A stretch of DNA of 64,000 nucleotides from Bradyrhizobium sp. JYMT SZCCT0180. Lineage in GTDB: Bacteria > Pseudomonadota > Alphaproteobacteria > Rhizobiales > Xanthobacteraceae. Of the stretch, positions 44,647-55,638 are shown piece after piece. A program made the translations under genes and the position numbers. Numbering within the stretch: position 1 is the first letter of the stretch; each line of letters starts with the position of its first letter. The DNA is taken from positions 1 through 64,000 of the forward strand of contig NZ_JAFCLZ010000024.1 of assembly GCF_018130165.1 (NCBI RefSeq), written 5' to 3'. The notes under the pieces were generated by a model, which did no database searches, was not told the origin of the DNA, and was given only the letters and a program-made list of their open reading frames with translations.

Positions 44647-44684
44647 TGCCCGGCGTTGACAGCTCCCGCCGGGCAAGCGAAATC
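44647..44684 (+). promoter_or_regulatory. Candidate promoter with inverted repeat around the -35 box
   Basis: TGCCCGGCG (44647-44655) is inverted as CGCCGGGCA (44667-44675). The loop between them starts with TTGACA (44656-44661), a perfect -35 consensus. A -10 17 bases on would be GAAATC, which is weak. It lies 28 bases before the DUF1036 gene. Could be an operator or a hairpin; undecided. Confidence 0.4.
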
Positions 44685-44711
44685 GTCAATGATTTGATAT
44701 AGCTTCGCCAT

Positions 44712-45296
44712 ATGATCGGAACAGATTCTCTGCCTTCACGCCCCTTCCCCGCTCGCCTGACCGCCGGCCTCCTGCCGGCACTGGCGTTGGCGGTGACGGG
44801 CCTGTGGAACAGTTCGGCGGCTGCTGACTTTCGCCTCTGCAACAACACCTCGAGCCGGGTCGGCATCGCGCTCGGTTACAAGGACGCCGAGGGCTGGACC
44901 ACCGAGGGCTGGTGGAACGTCTCCTCGCGCAGTTGCGAGACGCTGCTGCGCGGAACGCTTGTCGCACGGTTTTATTATATCTACGCGCTCGACTATGACC
45001 GCGGCGGCGAATGGTCGGGGCAGGCCTTCATGTGTTCGCGTGACAAGGAATTCACCATCAAGGGTACCGAGAATTGCCTGGCGCGCGGTTTTGACCGCAC
45101 CGGGTTCTTCGAGGTCGACACCGGCGAACAGAGAGCATGGACCGTGCAATTGACCGAAGCCAATGAACAACCCGCGCAGCAGCGCGTACCGGGGATTCCG
45201 GGAACGGTGGGTCCCGGTGGTGTGCCGGGCCTGTCGCCGGGCGGACCGCCCCAAGGCGGACCCGGGCAGCCGCCAGCTTCGGCGCCCAAGCAATGA
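44712..45296 (+). CDS. DUF1036 exported protein with Gly/Pro-rich tail
   Basis: 194 residues. Signal peptide to about residue 38 (LALAVTGLWNSSAAA). The DUF1036 domain holds FRLCNNTSSRVGIALGYKD, GWTTEGWWNVSSRSCETLL and four to six Cys likely paired in the periplasm. The last 45 residues are Gly/Pro repeats. The stop overlaps pyk (ATGA), so it is co-translated with pyruvate kinase, an odd but conserved pairing in rhizobia. Function unknown. Confidence 0.85.
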   Translation: MIGTDSLPSRPFPARLTAGLLPALALAVTGLWNSSAAADFRLCNNTSSRVGIALGYKDAEGWTTEGWWNVSSRSCETLLRGTLVARFYYIYALDYDRGGEWSGQAFMCSRDKEFTIKGTENCLARGFDRTGFFEVDTGEQRAWTVQLTEANEQPAQQRVPGIPGTVGPGGVPGLSPGGPPQGGPGQPPASAPKQ

Positions 45297-46753
45297 GGCG
45301 TCTCCGTCGGATCAAGATCCTCGCCACCCTCGGCCCGGCATCGTCGGACAGCGCGATGATTCGCAAGCTGTTCGAGGCCGGCGCCGATGTGTTCCGCATC
45401 AATATGAGCCACACCTCGCACGACAAGATGCGCGAACTGGTCGCGACCATTCGCAATGTCGAGTCCAGCTACGGCCGGCCGATCGGCATCCTGGTCGATC
45501 TGCAAGGACCGAAGCTGCGTCTTGGCTCGTTCAATGAAGGCGCCACCCAACTCAAGAACGGCCAGAGCTTTGTTCTGGATTCCGACAAGGCACCTGGCGA
45601 CAACAGCCGCGTCCAGCTGCCGCATCCGGAAATCCTGGCCGCGTTGCGGCCGGGTCACGCCTTGCTGCTCGACGACGGCAAGGTGCGGCTGATCGCCGAG
45701 GAAACCTCGCCCGATCGCGCGGTGACGCGGGTGGTGATCGGCGGCAAGATGTCGGACCGCAAGGGCGTCAGCCTGCCCGACACCGACCTGCCGGTCTCGG
45801 CGATGACGCCGAAGGATCGCGCCGATCTCGAAGCGGCGGTGACGACCGGGATCGACTGGGTCGCGCTTTCCTTCGTGCAGCGCGCCGAGGACGTCAATGA
45901 GGCCAAGCGGCTGATCCGCGGCCGTGCCGCCGTGATGGCCAAGATCGAAAAGCCGCAGGCGATCGACCGGCTCGGCGAAATCATCGAGGCCTCCGACGCG
46001 CTGATGGTGGCGCGCGGCGATCTTGGCGTCGAACTGCCGCTGGAGCGGGTGCCCAGCCTTCAAAAGCAAATGACGCGGATGGCGCGCCGCGCCGGCAAGC
46101 CGGTGGTGATCGCAACGCAGATGCTGGAATCGATGATCCAGGCGCCGGTGCCGACGCGCGCCGAAGTCTCCGACGTCGCGACGGCGGTCTATGAGGGCGC
46201 CGACGCCATCATGCTGTCGGCGGAATCCGCGGCCGGCAAATTCCCGGTCGAGGCGGTCTCCACCATGAACCGCATCGGCGAGGAAGTGGAACGCGATCCG
46301 ACCTATCGCTCGGTGCTGACGGCGCAGCGGCCCGAGCCGGAGCAGACCGTCGGCGACGCCATCGCGTTCGCCGCGCGGCAGATCGCCGAGACGCTGGAAT
46401 TGTCCGCGATCATCTGCTGGACCAGTTCAGGCTCGACCGCGTTCCGCGTCGCGCGCGAACGGCCGAAGCCGCCGGTGGTGGCGATCACGCCGAACCTTGC
46501 AACGGGCCGCAAACTATCCGTGGTGTGGGGCGTGCATTGCGTGGTCGCGGAAGACGCGCACGACCAGGACGACATGGTCGATCGCGCCGGTTCGATTGCG
46601 TTCCGCGACGGCTTCTCCAAGGCGGGCCAGCGCGTGATCGTCGTCGCCGGCGTGCCGCTCGGCACGCCCGGCTCCACCAACATGGTGCGCATCGCCTCGG
46701 TCGGGCCCGAAGACAAAGCGGACAAACAAGAAGACAAGGCGGGAAAGAAATAA
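45293..46753 (+). CDS. pyk: Pyruvate kinase
   Basis: Glycolytic enzyme making pyruvate and ATP from phosphoenolpyruvate and ADP, 486 residues. Motifs: KILATLGPASSD, FRINMSHTSHD, MAKIEKPQAIDRL, MVARGDLGVELP and MLSAESAAGKFPVEAV. A short charged Asp/Lys tail ends the protein. ATG at 45293 overlaps the DUF1036 stop. Confidence 0.96.
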   Translation: MRRLRRIKILATLGPASSDSAMIRKLFEAGADVFRINMSHTSHDKMRELVATIRNVESSYGRPIGILVDLQGPKLRLGSFNEGATQLKNGQSFVLDSDKAPGDNSRVQLPHPEILAALRPGHALLLDDGKVRLIAEETSPDRAVTRVVIGGKMSDRKGVSLPDTDLPVSAMTPKDRADLEAAVTTGIDWVALSFVQRAEDVNEAKRLIRGRAAVMAKIEKPQAIDRLGEIIEASDALMVARGDLGVELPLERVPSLQKQMTRMARRAGKPVVIATQMLESMIQAPVPTRAEVSDVATAVYEGADAIMLSAESAAGKFPVEAVSTMNRIGEEVERDPTYRSVLTAQRPEPEQTVGDAIAFAARQIAETLELSAIICWTSSGSTAFRVARERPKPPVVAITPNLATGRKLSVVWGVHCVVAEDAHDQDDMVDRAGSIAFRDGFSKAGQRVIVVAGVPLGTPGSTNMVRIASVGPEDKADKQEDKAGKK

Positions 46754-46783
46754 ATTCGCCTGATTCCCCTTGCGGGCAGAAAA

Positions 46784-46871
46784 GTAGGGTGGGCAAAGGC
46801 GCTCTTGCGGCGTGCCCACCATCGCGAGCAGCGCTGGGAATGGTGGGCACGCTGCGCTTTGCCCACCCTAC
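46784..46871. repeat. Large palindromic repeat, copy 2 (GTAGGGTGGGCAAAG family)
   Basis: GTAGGGTGGGCAAAG (46784-46798) pairs with CTTTGCCCACCCTAC (46857-46871). Interior GGCGTGCCCACCAT is inverted against ATGGTGGGCACGC. The left half matches the reverse complement of the right half of the copy at 18608, so the two copies are in opposite orientation. Lies between convergent pyk and the OsmC gene. Confidence 0.8.
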
Positions 46872-46883
46872 GCGACCGCATCC

Positions 46884-47309
46884 TTAGGCAAGCGTGGCAT
46901 CCAGCGTGATCTTGGTGTTCAGCAGTTTCGACACCGGGCAGCCGGCCTTCGCCTTGCCTGCCAGTTCCTGGAATTTCGCGTTGTCCGCGCCGGGAATCTT
47001 TGCCGCTAGCGTTAGATGAACGGACGTGATCGCAAAGCCGTCGCCTTGTTTCTCAAGCGTCACGTCGGCCTTGGTCTCCATCTGCTCGGCGGTGAGCTTG
47101 GCTTCACCGAGGATCAGCGACAGCGCCATGGTGAAGCAGGCGGCGTGCGCGGCGCCGATCAATTCTTCCGGGTTCGAACCCGGCTTGCCCTCGAAGCGGC
47201 TGGCGAAACCGTAGGGATATTCGTCCAGCGCGCCGCTCTTGGTCGAGATCGCGCCCTTGCCGTCCTTGATGCCGCCCTGCCACTTGGCCGAGCCTGATGT
47301 CGTCGTCAT
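46884..47309 (-). CDS. osmC: OsmC family peroxiredoxin
   Basis: 141-residue thiol peroxidase acting on organic hydroperoxides. The two redox Cys are in HAACFTMALSLI and AGCPVSKLLN, as in OsmC. NPEELIGAAHAA is the family signature. Start ATG 47309 (MTTTSGSAKW) with AAGGAGCACTCC; the longer frame to 47348 is not used. Single gene. Confidence 0.92.
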   Translation of the reverse strand: MTTTSGSAKWQGGIKDGKGAISTKSGALDEYPYGFASRFEGKPGSNPEELIGAAHAACFTMALSLILGEAKLTAEQMETKADVTLEKQGDGFAITSVHLTLAAKIPGADNAKFQELAGKAKAGCPVSKLLNTKITLDATLA

Positions 47310-47398
47310 GGAGTGCTCCTTCACCGGTGAATGACCGATCACGCGCAATCTGGCCGATGGTTGCGTCAGAGCGATGTCAATTGCCGGTGATATCAGCG

Positions 47399-47419
47399 CA
47401 AAACGCGTTCCGCGTTTTG
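47399..47419. terminator. Palindrome after the TetR gene
   Basis: CAAAACGCG (47399-47407), loop TTC, CGCGTTTTG (47411-47419). Perfect 9-bp stem a few bases past the stop of the leftward TetR gene; the minus-strand 3' arm supplies a run of four T. Confidence 0.5.
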
Positions 47420-47425
47420 TCGCGT

Positions 47426-48115
47426 CTAAGCGCCCACCAGCGCCTTGGCCGGCAGCACCGCCTGCACCACGAGGCCGCGGGCGCGGGCGTCCATGACGCC
47501 GACCGCGCGCAGCGCCAACAGCGTCACGGTCTGCACGGCGTCGCGCAGTTTTGCGGAATCGTCCATATTGTCAGGGGCCAGCGGGCCGACCAGCGCCTCG
47601 TGCAATGCGCCGAGCAGCGCGGTGGCGGCGAGCGCCGTATCCTGCGCCGGAAGATGTCCGGCGCGCACGGCCGCCTCGATCCTTGCGGCGATCTCGCCGG
47701 AGATTTCGCGGCGGCTGGCGAGCCGCGAAGCCGACACGTCGACATCGACCGGCTCCGCCAGAATTCCCCAGGCGAGCTTGCGCTGCGACAGCACATGGAC
47801 GGCAACCGTCGTGACCGCCGCGGCCAGCGCCGAGGACGGCCCGGGGGCCGCCTCCGCCGCGCGGCGGATCGCGGCCAGTTCGTCGCGCGAAACTTCGGCG
47901 ATCAATTCGGAAATCAGTTCCGCCTTGGACGGGAAATAGCGATAGACGGTTCCGGCCGCGACATTGGCGCGGACCGCCACGGGGGCGATCTGCACCGCCG
48001 CCATGCCGCCGTCCGCCGCAGCGTCCCGCGCTGCCGCCAGAATGGCGCTGCGCCGCGCCGCCAGCCGTTTCACCACCTGCTGGGTTCGCCGATAGACCAT
48101 GGCGCGTTTCCCCAT
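47426..48115 (-). CDS. TetR-family transcriptional regulator
   Basis: About 229 residues. The HTH is in AVQIAPVAVRANVAAGTVYR YF-type sequence (residues about 40-62), followed by a TetR_C ligand domain. Start uncertain: ATG 48115, ATG 48100, or TTG 48148. It is divergent from the PAP2 gene at 48364 with a 248-base gap, so it may control that gene; no operator symmetry found. Confidence 0.82.
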   Translation of the reverse strand: MGKRAMVYRRTQQVVKRLAARRSAILAAARDAAADGGMAAVQIAPVAVRANVAAGTVYRYFPSKAELISELIAEVSRDELAAIRRAAEAAPGPSSALAAAVTTVAVHVLSQRKLAWGILAEPVDVDVSASRLASRREISGEIAARIEAAVRAGHLPAQDTALAATALLGALHEALVGPLAPDNMDDSAKLRDAVQTVTLLALRAVGVMDARARGLVVQAVLPAKALVGA

Positions 48116-48363
48116 CCCCGGCGCGTCCGCACCCCGGGAGGGTTGCAAGATCGCGCTGCGTCTTCATGTTTTGAGCGATTGTCCCCAATCGCTTTGAAGA
48201 ACTGAACAACTATTCAGGCCTGTTGACAAGAAGCAAATATGACGGCCTGGGACGCAAATGCCCGCTGAACGCTGCGTCCAATTGGTGGGCCGATAACCAT
48301 AGCCGTTTCCCGAATATTAAGCCTTCCCGCGCAACTGTGCCCTACAACCTCGCAGGGTGCGGC

Positions 48364-49341
48364 ATGGTCAATTCGAACGCTTTCACGGCCTGGCGGCTGT
48401 TTCAGCTGAACTGGATTCCGATTGCCGCCATGGGCGCCGTGGTGCTGCTCGGGGGCGCGCTCTGCGGTTTCACGATGAAACCGCTCGCGCTGGCCGTTAC
48501 TCTGGGGATCGTGGCGGCATTGGCGCTGATCGCCTACCTCTACGCCTTCGCCAAAGGCGATCAGGCGGATCCCAAGCTGATCTTTCCGCTGGGGGCGATT
48601 TCCCAGCTGCTGTTGATCGCGACGATCATGGGGCCGCTGACCTACGTCGCTGCTGTGACCAACTGGCCGCTGCAGGACCGCGCCTTGCTCGCGATCGATC
48701 GCGCCATGGGTCTGGATCCGGAAATGATCGCGCGATACGTCAACGACCGTGACTGGCTGGGCGCTTTGCTGGTGCGCAGCTACACGCTGATCAAGATCAT
48801 CCTGGTCGCGATCCCGCTGGTCCTTGCCCTGACATCGCGTTTTGTGCGGCTGCAGGTGTTCGTGCTTGCGTTCAGCCTGACGCTGATCATGACACTCGTG
48901 ATTTCGACGTTCACGCCGGCGGTCGGAACTTACTACGGCCTCAACATCGACCCTGCGCAATTCTCCTCACTGGATGCCTCGATGTATCAGGCGCAGCTGC
49001 GTGACATCCTGGCGCTGCGCGACGGCTCGCTGCGTCATCTCGAATTGCTCAAGATCACCGGCATCGTATCCTTCCCGAGCTTCCATGCGGCTTCCGCCGT
49101 GCTCTACATCTGGGCGCTTTGGCCGGTGCGCTATGTCGGAGGGGCCGCGGTCGTCCTCAATCTGTTGATGATGGCTTCGACGCCCGTGATCGGCGCCCAT
49201 TACATGATCGACGTGTTCGGCGGTGTCGCGCTGGCCGTGATCGGCATCTGCCTTGCCAAATATCTCGTGAACATCGTGGCGCCCTCGTCGTCGAAGGCAC
49301 AGGCTGCGCCGCAGGCAGCTCTGGTGCCGGCACTGGATTAG
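48364..49341 (+). CDS. PAP2-family membrane phosphatase/transferase (AUR1-like)
   Basis: 325 residues with about eight membrane helices. The PAP2 catalytic blocks are SFPSFHAASAVLYIW and GAHYMIDVFGG (two His); the first basic PAP2 block is not obvious, which fits the AUR1/inositol-phosphoceramide-synthase-like PAP2_3 group. Likely acts on a lipid-linked phosphate. Start ATG 48364 (MVNSNAFTAWR) after AGGGTGCGG; a longer frame to 48223 lacks support. A small hairpin CGTCGC-GCTTTT-GCGACG follows at 49350-49367. Confidence 0.82.
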   Translation: MVNSNAFTAWRLFQLNWIPIAAMGAVVLLGGALCGFTMKPLALAVTLGIVAALALIAYLYAFAKGDQADPKLIFPLGAISQLLLIATIMGPLTYVAAVTNWPLQDRALLAIDRAMGLDPEMIARYVNDRDWLGALLVRSYTLIKIILVAIPLVLALTSRFVRLQVFVLAFSLTLIMTLVISTFTPAVGTYYGLNIDPAQFSSLDASMYQAQLRDILALRDGSLRHLELLKITGIVSFPSFHAASAVLYIWALWPVRYVGGAAVVLNLLMMASTPVIGAHYMIDVFGGVALAVIGICLAKYLVNIVAPSSSKAQAAPQAALVPALD

Positions 49342-49545
49342 CCCGCCATCGTCGCGCTTTTGCGACGGTAAATTCTGACTAAAACGCTGGCCCGCCCGGT
49401 TAACGGCTTCTTCGCCAAAGAACATCATTGTCAGGCACGTGCGCCTGCAATTCACGCAAAAATAGCGCGGCTATGGTCAGCTGGCGAAAATTCCTGCGGC
49501 ACGCCGTGACTGTCACACCAATGCAAGAAGCCGGCCCAAAATCCG

Positions 49546-51063
49546 ATGTCCATTTCCTTCGCCAATCCGACTGTTAATAGCGCCAGTGTCCGCAGCCTCG
49601 GGCGCGTGCTGATCCCGCTGCTGACCGGGCTCGTCGCCTATCTGATCTTCGTGTCGCTCGGGGAAATCCTGCTGCGGGATTCCGACACGCTCTGGCAGAT
49701 CAGGATCGGGCAGTGGATCGTCGAGCACGGCGCCGTGCCCTACACTGACGTTCATACCTTCACCCGGTTTGGCGAACCCTGGATGTCGAGCTCCTGGCTG
49801 TCCCAGGTGCTCTATGCCGTTTCCTATGAATCTTTGGGCTGGGCCGGCCCGGTCATCCTGACCTCGCTCGCGATCGGGGCGACGGTCACGATCTTCATGT
49901 ACCTGTTTGCCGACTATCTCGACCCCACCCGCGCGATCCTGCTGGTCACGCTTGCGGTGCTGGAGTCGGCGACCCACTTCCTGGCACGCCCCCACATGCT
50001 GGCGTTCCCGTTCATGGTCGCGTTCCTCGGCGGGCTGCTGGCGGCTGCGGATCGCCGGAGCGCGCCGTCATGGTGGCTGCTGCCGGTGCTTGCGATTTGG
50101 GCCAACCTGCACGGCGGTTTTGTTCTCGGACTGGCACTGATCGGACCGATCGGCCTGGAGGCGCTTTGGAGCTGCGAACGCAAGGACCGCATCAGGCTGA
50201 CGATTCAATGGGCGATGTTCGGTGTTGCCGCCGTCGTGGCGTGCTGCTGCACCCCCTATGGCTGGAACACGCTGATCGGCGCGGCAAAAATCCTCAGCCT
50301 CGGCAAGCTGCTGTCCATGATCTGGGAATGGATGCCGGCCAACTTCGCCACCTGGAGCTTCTTCGAATTCACGCTGCTCGGCCTGATCGGTCTCGGCTTC
50401 TATCGCGGCCTCTCATTGTCGGTGCCGCGAATCATCCTGCTGCTCGGCCTGCTCTGGATGGCGCTGTCGCATTCCCGGAACATCGAAATCTTCGCCTTCA
50501 TCGCGCCACTGGTCGTGGCCAAGCCGTTTGCCGAGCAGTTGGGAACACTGCGCACGGCGATGGTGCCCGTTCGGGATGGGCAGTCGCGGGCGCCTGTCGT
50601 GATGCTTGCCGCGCTCGCGGTGGCGGTGGCCGGATGGGCATCCACGAAGGCGTTCGTGGCGTATCATCCCTTCTCGTTCCTGCCGTCCCAGACGCCGGTC
50701 GCAGCGGTGGAAGTCCTGCAGAAGCGGCAGGCTCAGCGCATCTTCAGCACGTCGCCGTTTGGCGGCTATCTGCTGTCTCGCGACATCAAGGCCTTCATCG
50801 ACGGCCGCGCCGAACTCTACGGCGAACAGTTCGTCCTTGACTATTTCGACGCGGTCACCGCCAAGGACGTCAACATACTGCTCGCCACGCTTGAGAAGTA
50901 TCAGATCGACGCCACCTTGCTGGGGCCGGATTTGCCGGCCACCAAGGTGCTGGATCATATCGTGGGGTGGAAGCGGGTGTATGCGGACAACGTCGCCGTG
51001 ATCCACGTCCGCGACGATCAGCGCAAGGCCGCTCCGTCTCCCGCGCCGGGTTCGCCGAACTGA
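49546..51063 (+). CDS. Polytopic membrane protein, GT-C glycosyltransferase-like
   Basis: 505 residues, ten or more membrane helices, then a soluble C-terminal domain of about 125 residues. DSDTLWQIRIGQWIVEHGAV places an acidic residue in the first large loop, like the catalytic Asp of GT-C enzymes; RPHMLAFPFM and FSTSPFGGYLLSRDIKAFID GR-type sequence recur in relatives annotated hypothetical. Donor and acceptor unknown. Start ATG 49546. Lies after the PAP2 gene on the same strand, 204 bases apart. Confidence 0.75.
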   Translation: MSISFANPTVNSASVRSLGRVLIPLLTGLVAYLIFVSLGEILLRDSDTLWQIRIGQWIVEHGAVPYTDVHTFTRFGEPWMSSSWLSQVLYAVSYESLGWAGPVILTSLAIGATVTIFMYLFADYLDPTRAILLVTLAVLESATHFLARPHMLAFPFMVAFLGGLLAAADRRSAPSWWLLPVLAIWANLHGGFVLGLALIGPIGLEALWSCERKDRIRLTIQWAMFGVAAVVACCCTPYGWNTLIGAAKILSLGKLLSMIWEWMPANFATWSFFEFTLLGLIGLGFYRGLSLSVPRIILLLGLLWMALSHSRNIEIFAFIAPLVVAKPFAEQLGTLRTAMVPVRDGQSRAPVVMLAALAVAVAGWASTKAFVAYHPFSFLPSQTPVAAVEVLQKRQAQRIFSTSPFGGYLLSRDIKAFIDGRAELYGEQFVLDYFDAVTAKDVNILLATLEKYQIDATLLGPDLPATKVLDHIVGWKRVYADNVAVIHVRDDQRKAAPSPAPGSPN

Positions 51064-51073
51064 CGCCCGGCTC

Positions 51074-52204
51074 TCATTCCCAGGTCAGCGCGCCACCGTT
51101 CTGATATTCGATGACGCGGGTCTCGAAGAAGTTCTTTTCCTTCTTCAGGTCCATCGCCTCCGACATCCATGGGAACGGATTCTCGGTCTCGTCGAACACC
51201 CTTGCCAGCCCGAGCTGCGCGCAGCGGCGGTTGGCGATGAAGTGCATATAGGTCTCGCACAAAGCCGCGTTCAGCCCGAGAAAGCCGCGCGGCATGGTGT
51301 CCCGGCCATAGGCGGCTTCGAGCTCGGCTGCGGTGCGCACCATGTCACGAACCTCGTCCTGGAACGCCTTGGTCCACAGATGCGGATTCTCGATCTTGAT
51401 CTGGTTGATGACGTCGATGCCGAAATTCAGGTGAATGGATTCGTCGCGCAGGATGTACTGGTACTGCTCGGCAATCCCCACCATCTTGTTGCGGCGGCCG
51501 AGCGACAGGATCTGCGCAAAGCCGGTGTAGAACCACATGCCCTCGAAGATCACATAGAAGGCGACGAGGTCGCGCAGGAACGCCTGGTCGGCCTCCGGCG
51601 TGCCGGTCTTGAAGTCGGGATCGTCGAGATGCTGGGTGTGCTTCAGCGCCCACGCCGCCTTGTCGGTGATCGACGGCACCTCGCGGTACATGTTGAACAG
51701 CTCGCCCTCGTCCAGGCCCAGGCTCTCCACGATGTACTGGAAGGTGTGGGTGTGCACCGCCTCCTCAAAGGACTGCCGCAGCAGGTATTGCCGGCATTCC
51801 GGATTGGTCAGATGGCGGTAGATCGCCAGCACGATGTTGTTGGCGACAAGGCTCTCGGATGCCGCGAAGAAGCCGAGATTGCGCTTGATGGCGCGGCGCT
51901 CGTCCTCGGTGAGGCCGTCGCGCGACTTCCATAACGCGATATCGGCCTGCATCGAGACTTCGGTCGGCATCCAGTGATTGTTGCAGCCGGCGAGATATTT
52001 CTCCCACGCCCATTTGTACTTCAGCGGCAACAATTGATTGACGTCGGCGCGGCAGTTGATCATCCGCTTGTCGTCGACCGACACACGGCCACCGCGGCGG
52101 TCGATGGTACCGAGCCCGGTTTGATCGGCCTCGGCAGGAGGTGATGCCGCAAAGGGCGGCGGCGCGTGAGATGCGGGCGCGGAAGGTTCGGACCAGTCGA
52201 GCAT
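51074..52204 (-). CDS. nrdB: Ribonucleotide reductase small subunit, class Ic type (Phe at the radical site)
   Basis: R2 subunit, 376 residues, that starts the radical used by NrdA. The dimetal ligands are present: Glu117 (in FFAASES), Glu148 and His151 (in FEEAVHTHTF), then Glu in FEGMWFYTG and Glu/His in RDESIHL. Where E. coli has the radical Tyr122 this protein has Phe155, and where E. coli has Asp84 it has Glu117. Both swaps mark the Chlamydia-type class Ic (Mn/Fe) R2. Start ATG 52204 after AGGAAATAAATC. Lies 29 bases after nrdA, one operon under a cobalamin riboswitch. Confidence 0.93.
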   Translation of the reverse strand: MLDWSEPSAPASHAPPPFAASPPAEADQTGLGTIDRRGGRVSVDDKRMINCRADVNQLLPLKYKWAWEKYLAGCNNHWMPTEVSMQADIALWKSRDGLTEDERRAIKRNLGFFAASESLVANNIVLAIYRHLTNPECRQYLLRQSFEEAVHTHTFQYIVESLGLDEGELFNMYREVPSITDKAAWALKHTQHLDDPDFKTGTPEADQAFLRDLVAFYVIFEGMWFYTGFAQILSLGRRNKMVGIAEQYQYILRDESIHLNFGIDVINQIKIENPHLWTKAFQDEVRDMVRTAAELEAAYGRDTMPRGFLGLNAALCETYMHFIANRRCAQLGLARVFDETENPFPWMSEAMDLKKEKNFFETRVIEYQNGGALTWE

Positions 52205-52233
52205 TTGATTTATTTCCTGATGTTTCTTGCTGC

Positions 52234-55149
<2,916 letters not shown>

Positions 55150-55267
55150 CGGCAGACCCCGTGGTGTTGTTGAGGCCGGATGTCTTTGGGGACGCTGCAT
55201 CGAATGCGCGGCGGCAAACGCCGGCATGGATCTGCAAGCGACCGCCGGACACCCCGCCCGTGGACGT

Positions 55268-55441
55268 TTTTCGGTGTCGCGGCAGGTCTCCTGGCTCGCA
55301 GGTCGTCGTCGTTCCCTGGTCTTCCCAATGCGCGCCGGCGCATCAGTGACGTAAAAATCGGGAGCGACTCACTGCTTACAGTTGCGGGGGCAGCGCCGGA
55401 ATTTCGCACTTTCGCGCGATTCACCAGCTTCCCTCTTAGCC
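55268..55441 (-). ncRNA. Cobalamin riboswitch upstream of nrdAB
   Basis: Read on the minus strand it has the conserved blocks of an adenosylcobalamin riboswitch in order: AGAGGGAAGCTGGT (55426-55439 region), the B12 box region GCTGCCCCCGCAACTGTAAG (55375-55394), GGGAAGACC, and the closing GAGCCAGGAGACCTGCC (55281-55297). It lies about 120 bases before the nrdA start and points the same way. High cobalamin should shut down nrdAB. Confidence 0.93.
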
Positions 55442-55638
55442 ACCAAATCTTGCGATCAAGCGGACCGTGACATCTACATGTGGTGATATTCGTGGGAATG
55501 TGTCAATGGGGCGTTAAGATCAATGCCCGCTATTCTCAAAAAATTTTCGGCGGCCAGACGTCGGAGTGGTAGCAGGACCTGATTCTTCCGCCGCATGAAA
55601 GTAGTTTCCCGCAAATCCCCGGGTCAACCTTCCCCGGG
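55442..55638. other. Intergenic: nrdAB promoter region and 3' flank of the prp regulator gene
   Basis: Must hold the nrdAB promoter. I see ACCACATGTAGATGT (minus strand, about 55466-55480), a partial symmetry, but no convincing NrdR boxes. Nothing else recognised. Confidence 0.35.
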
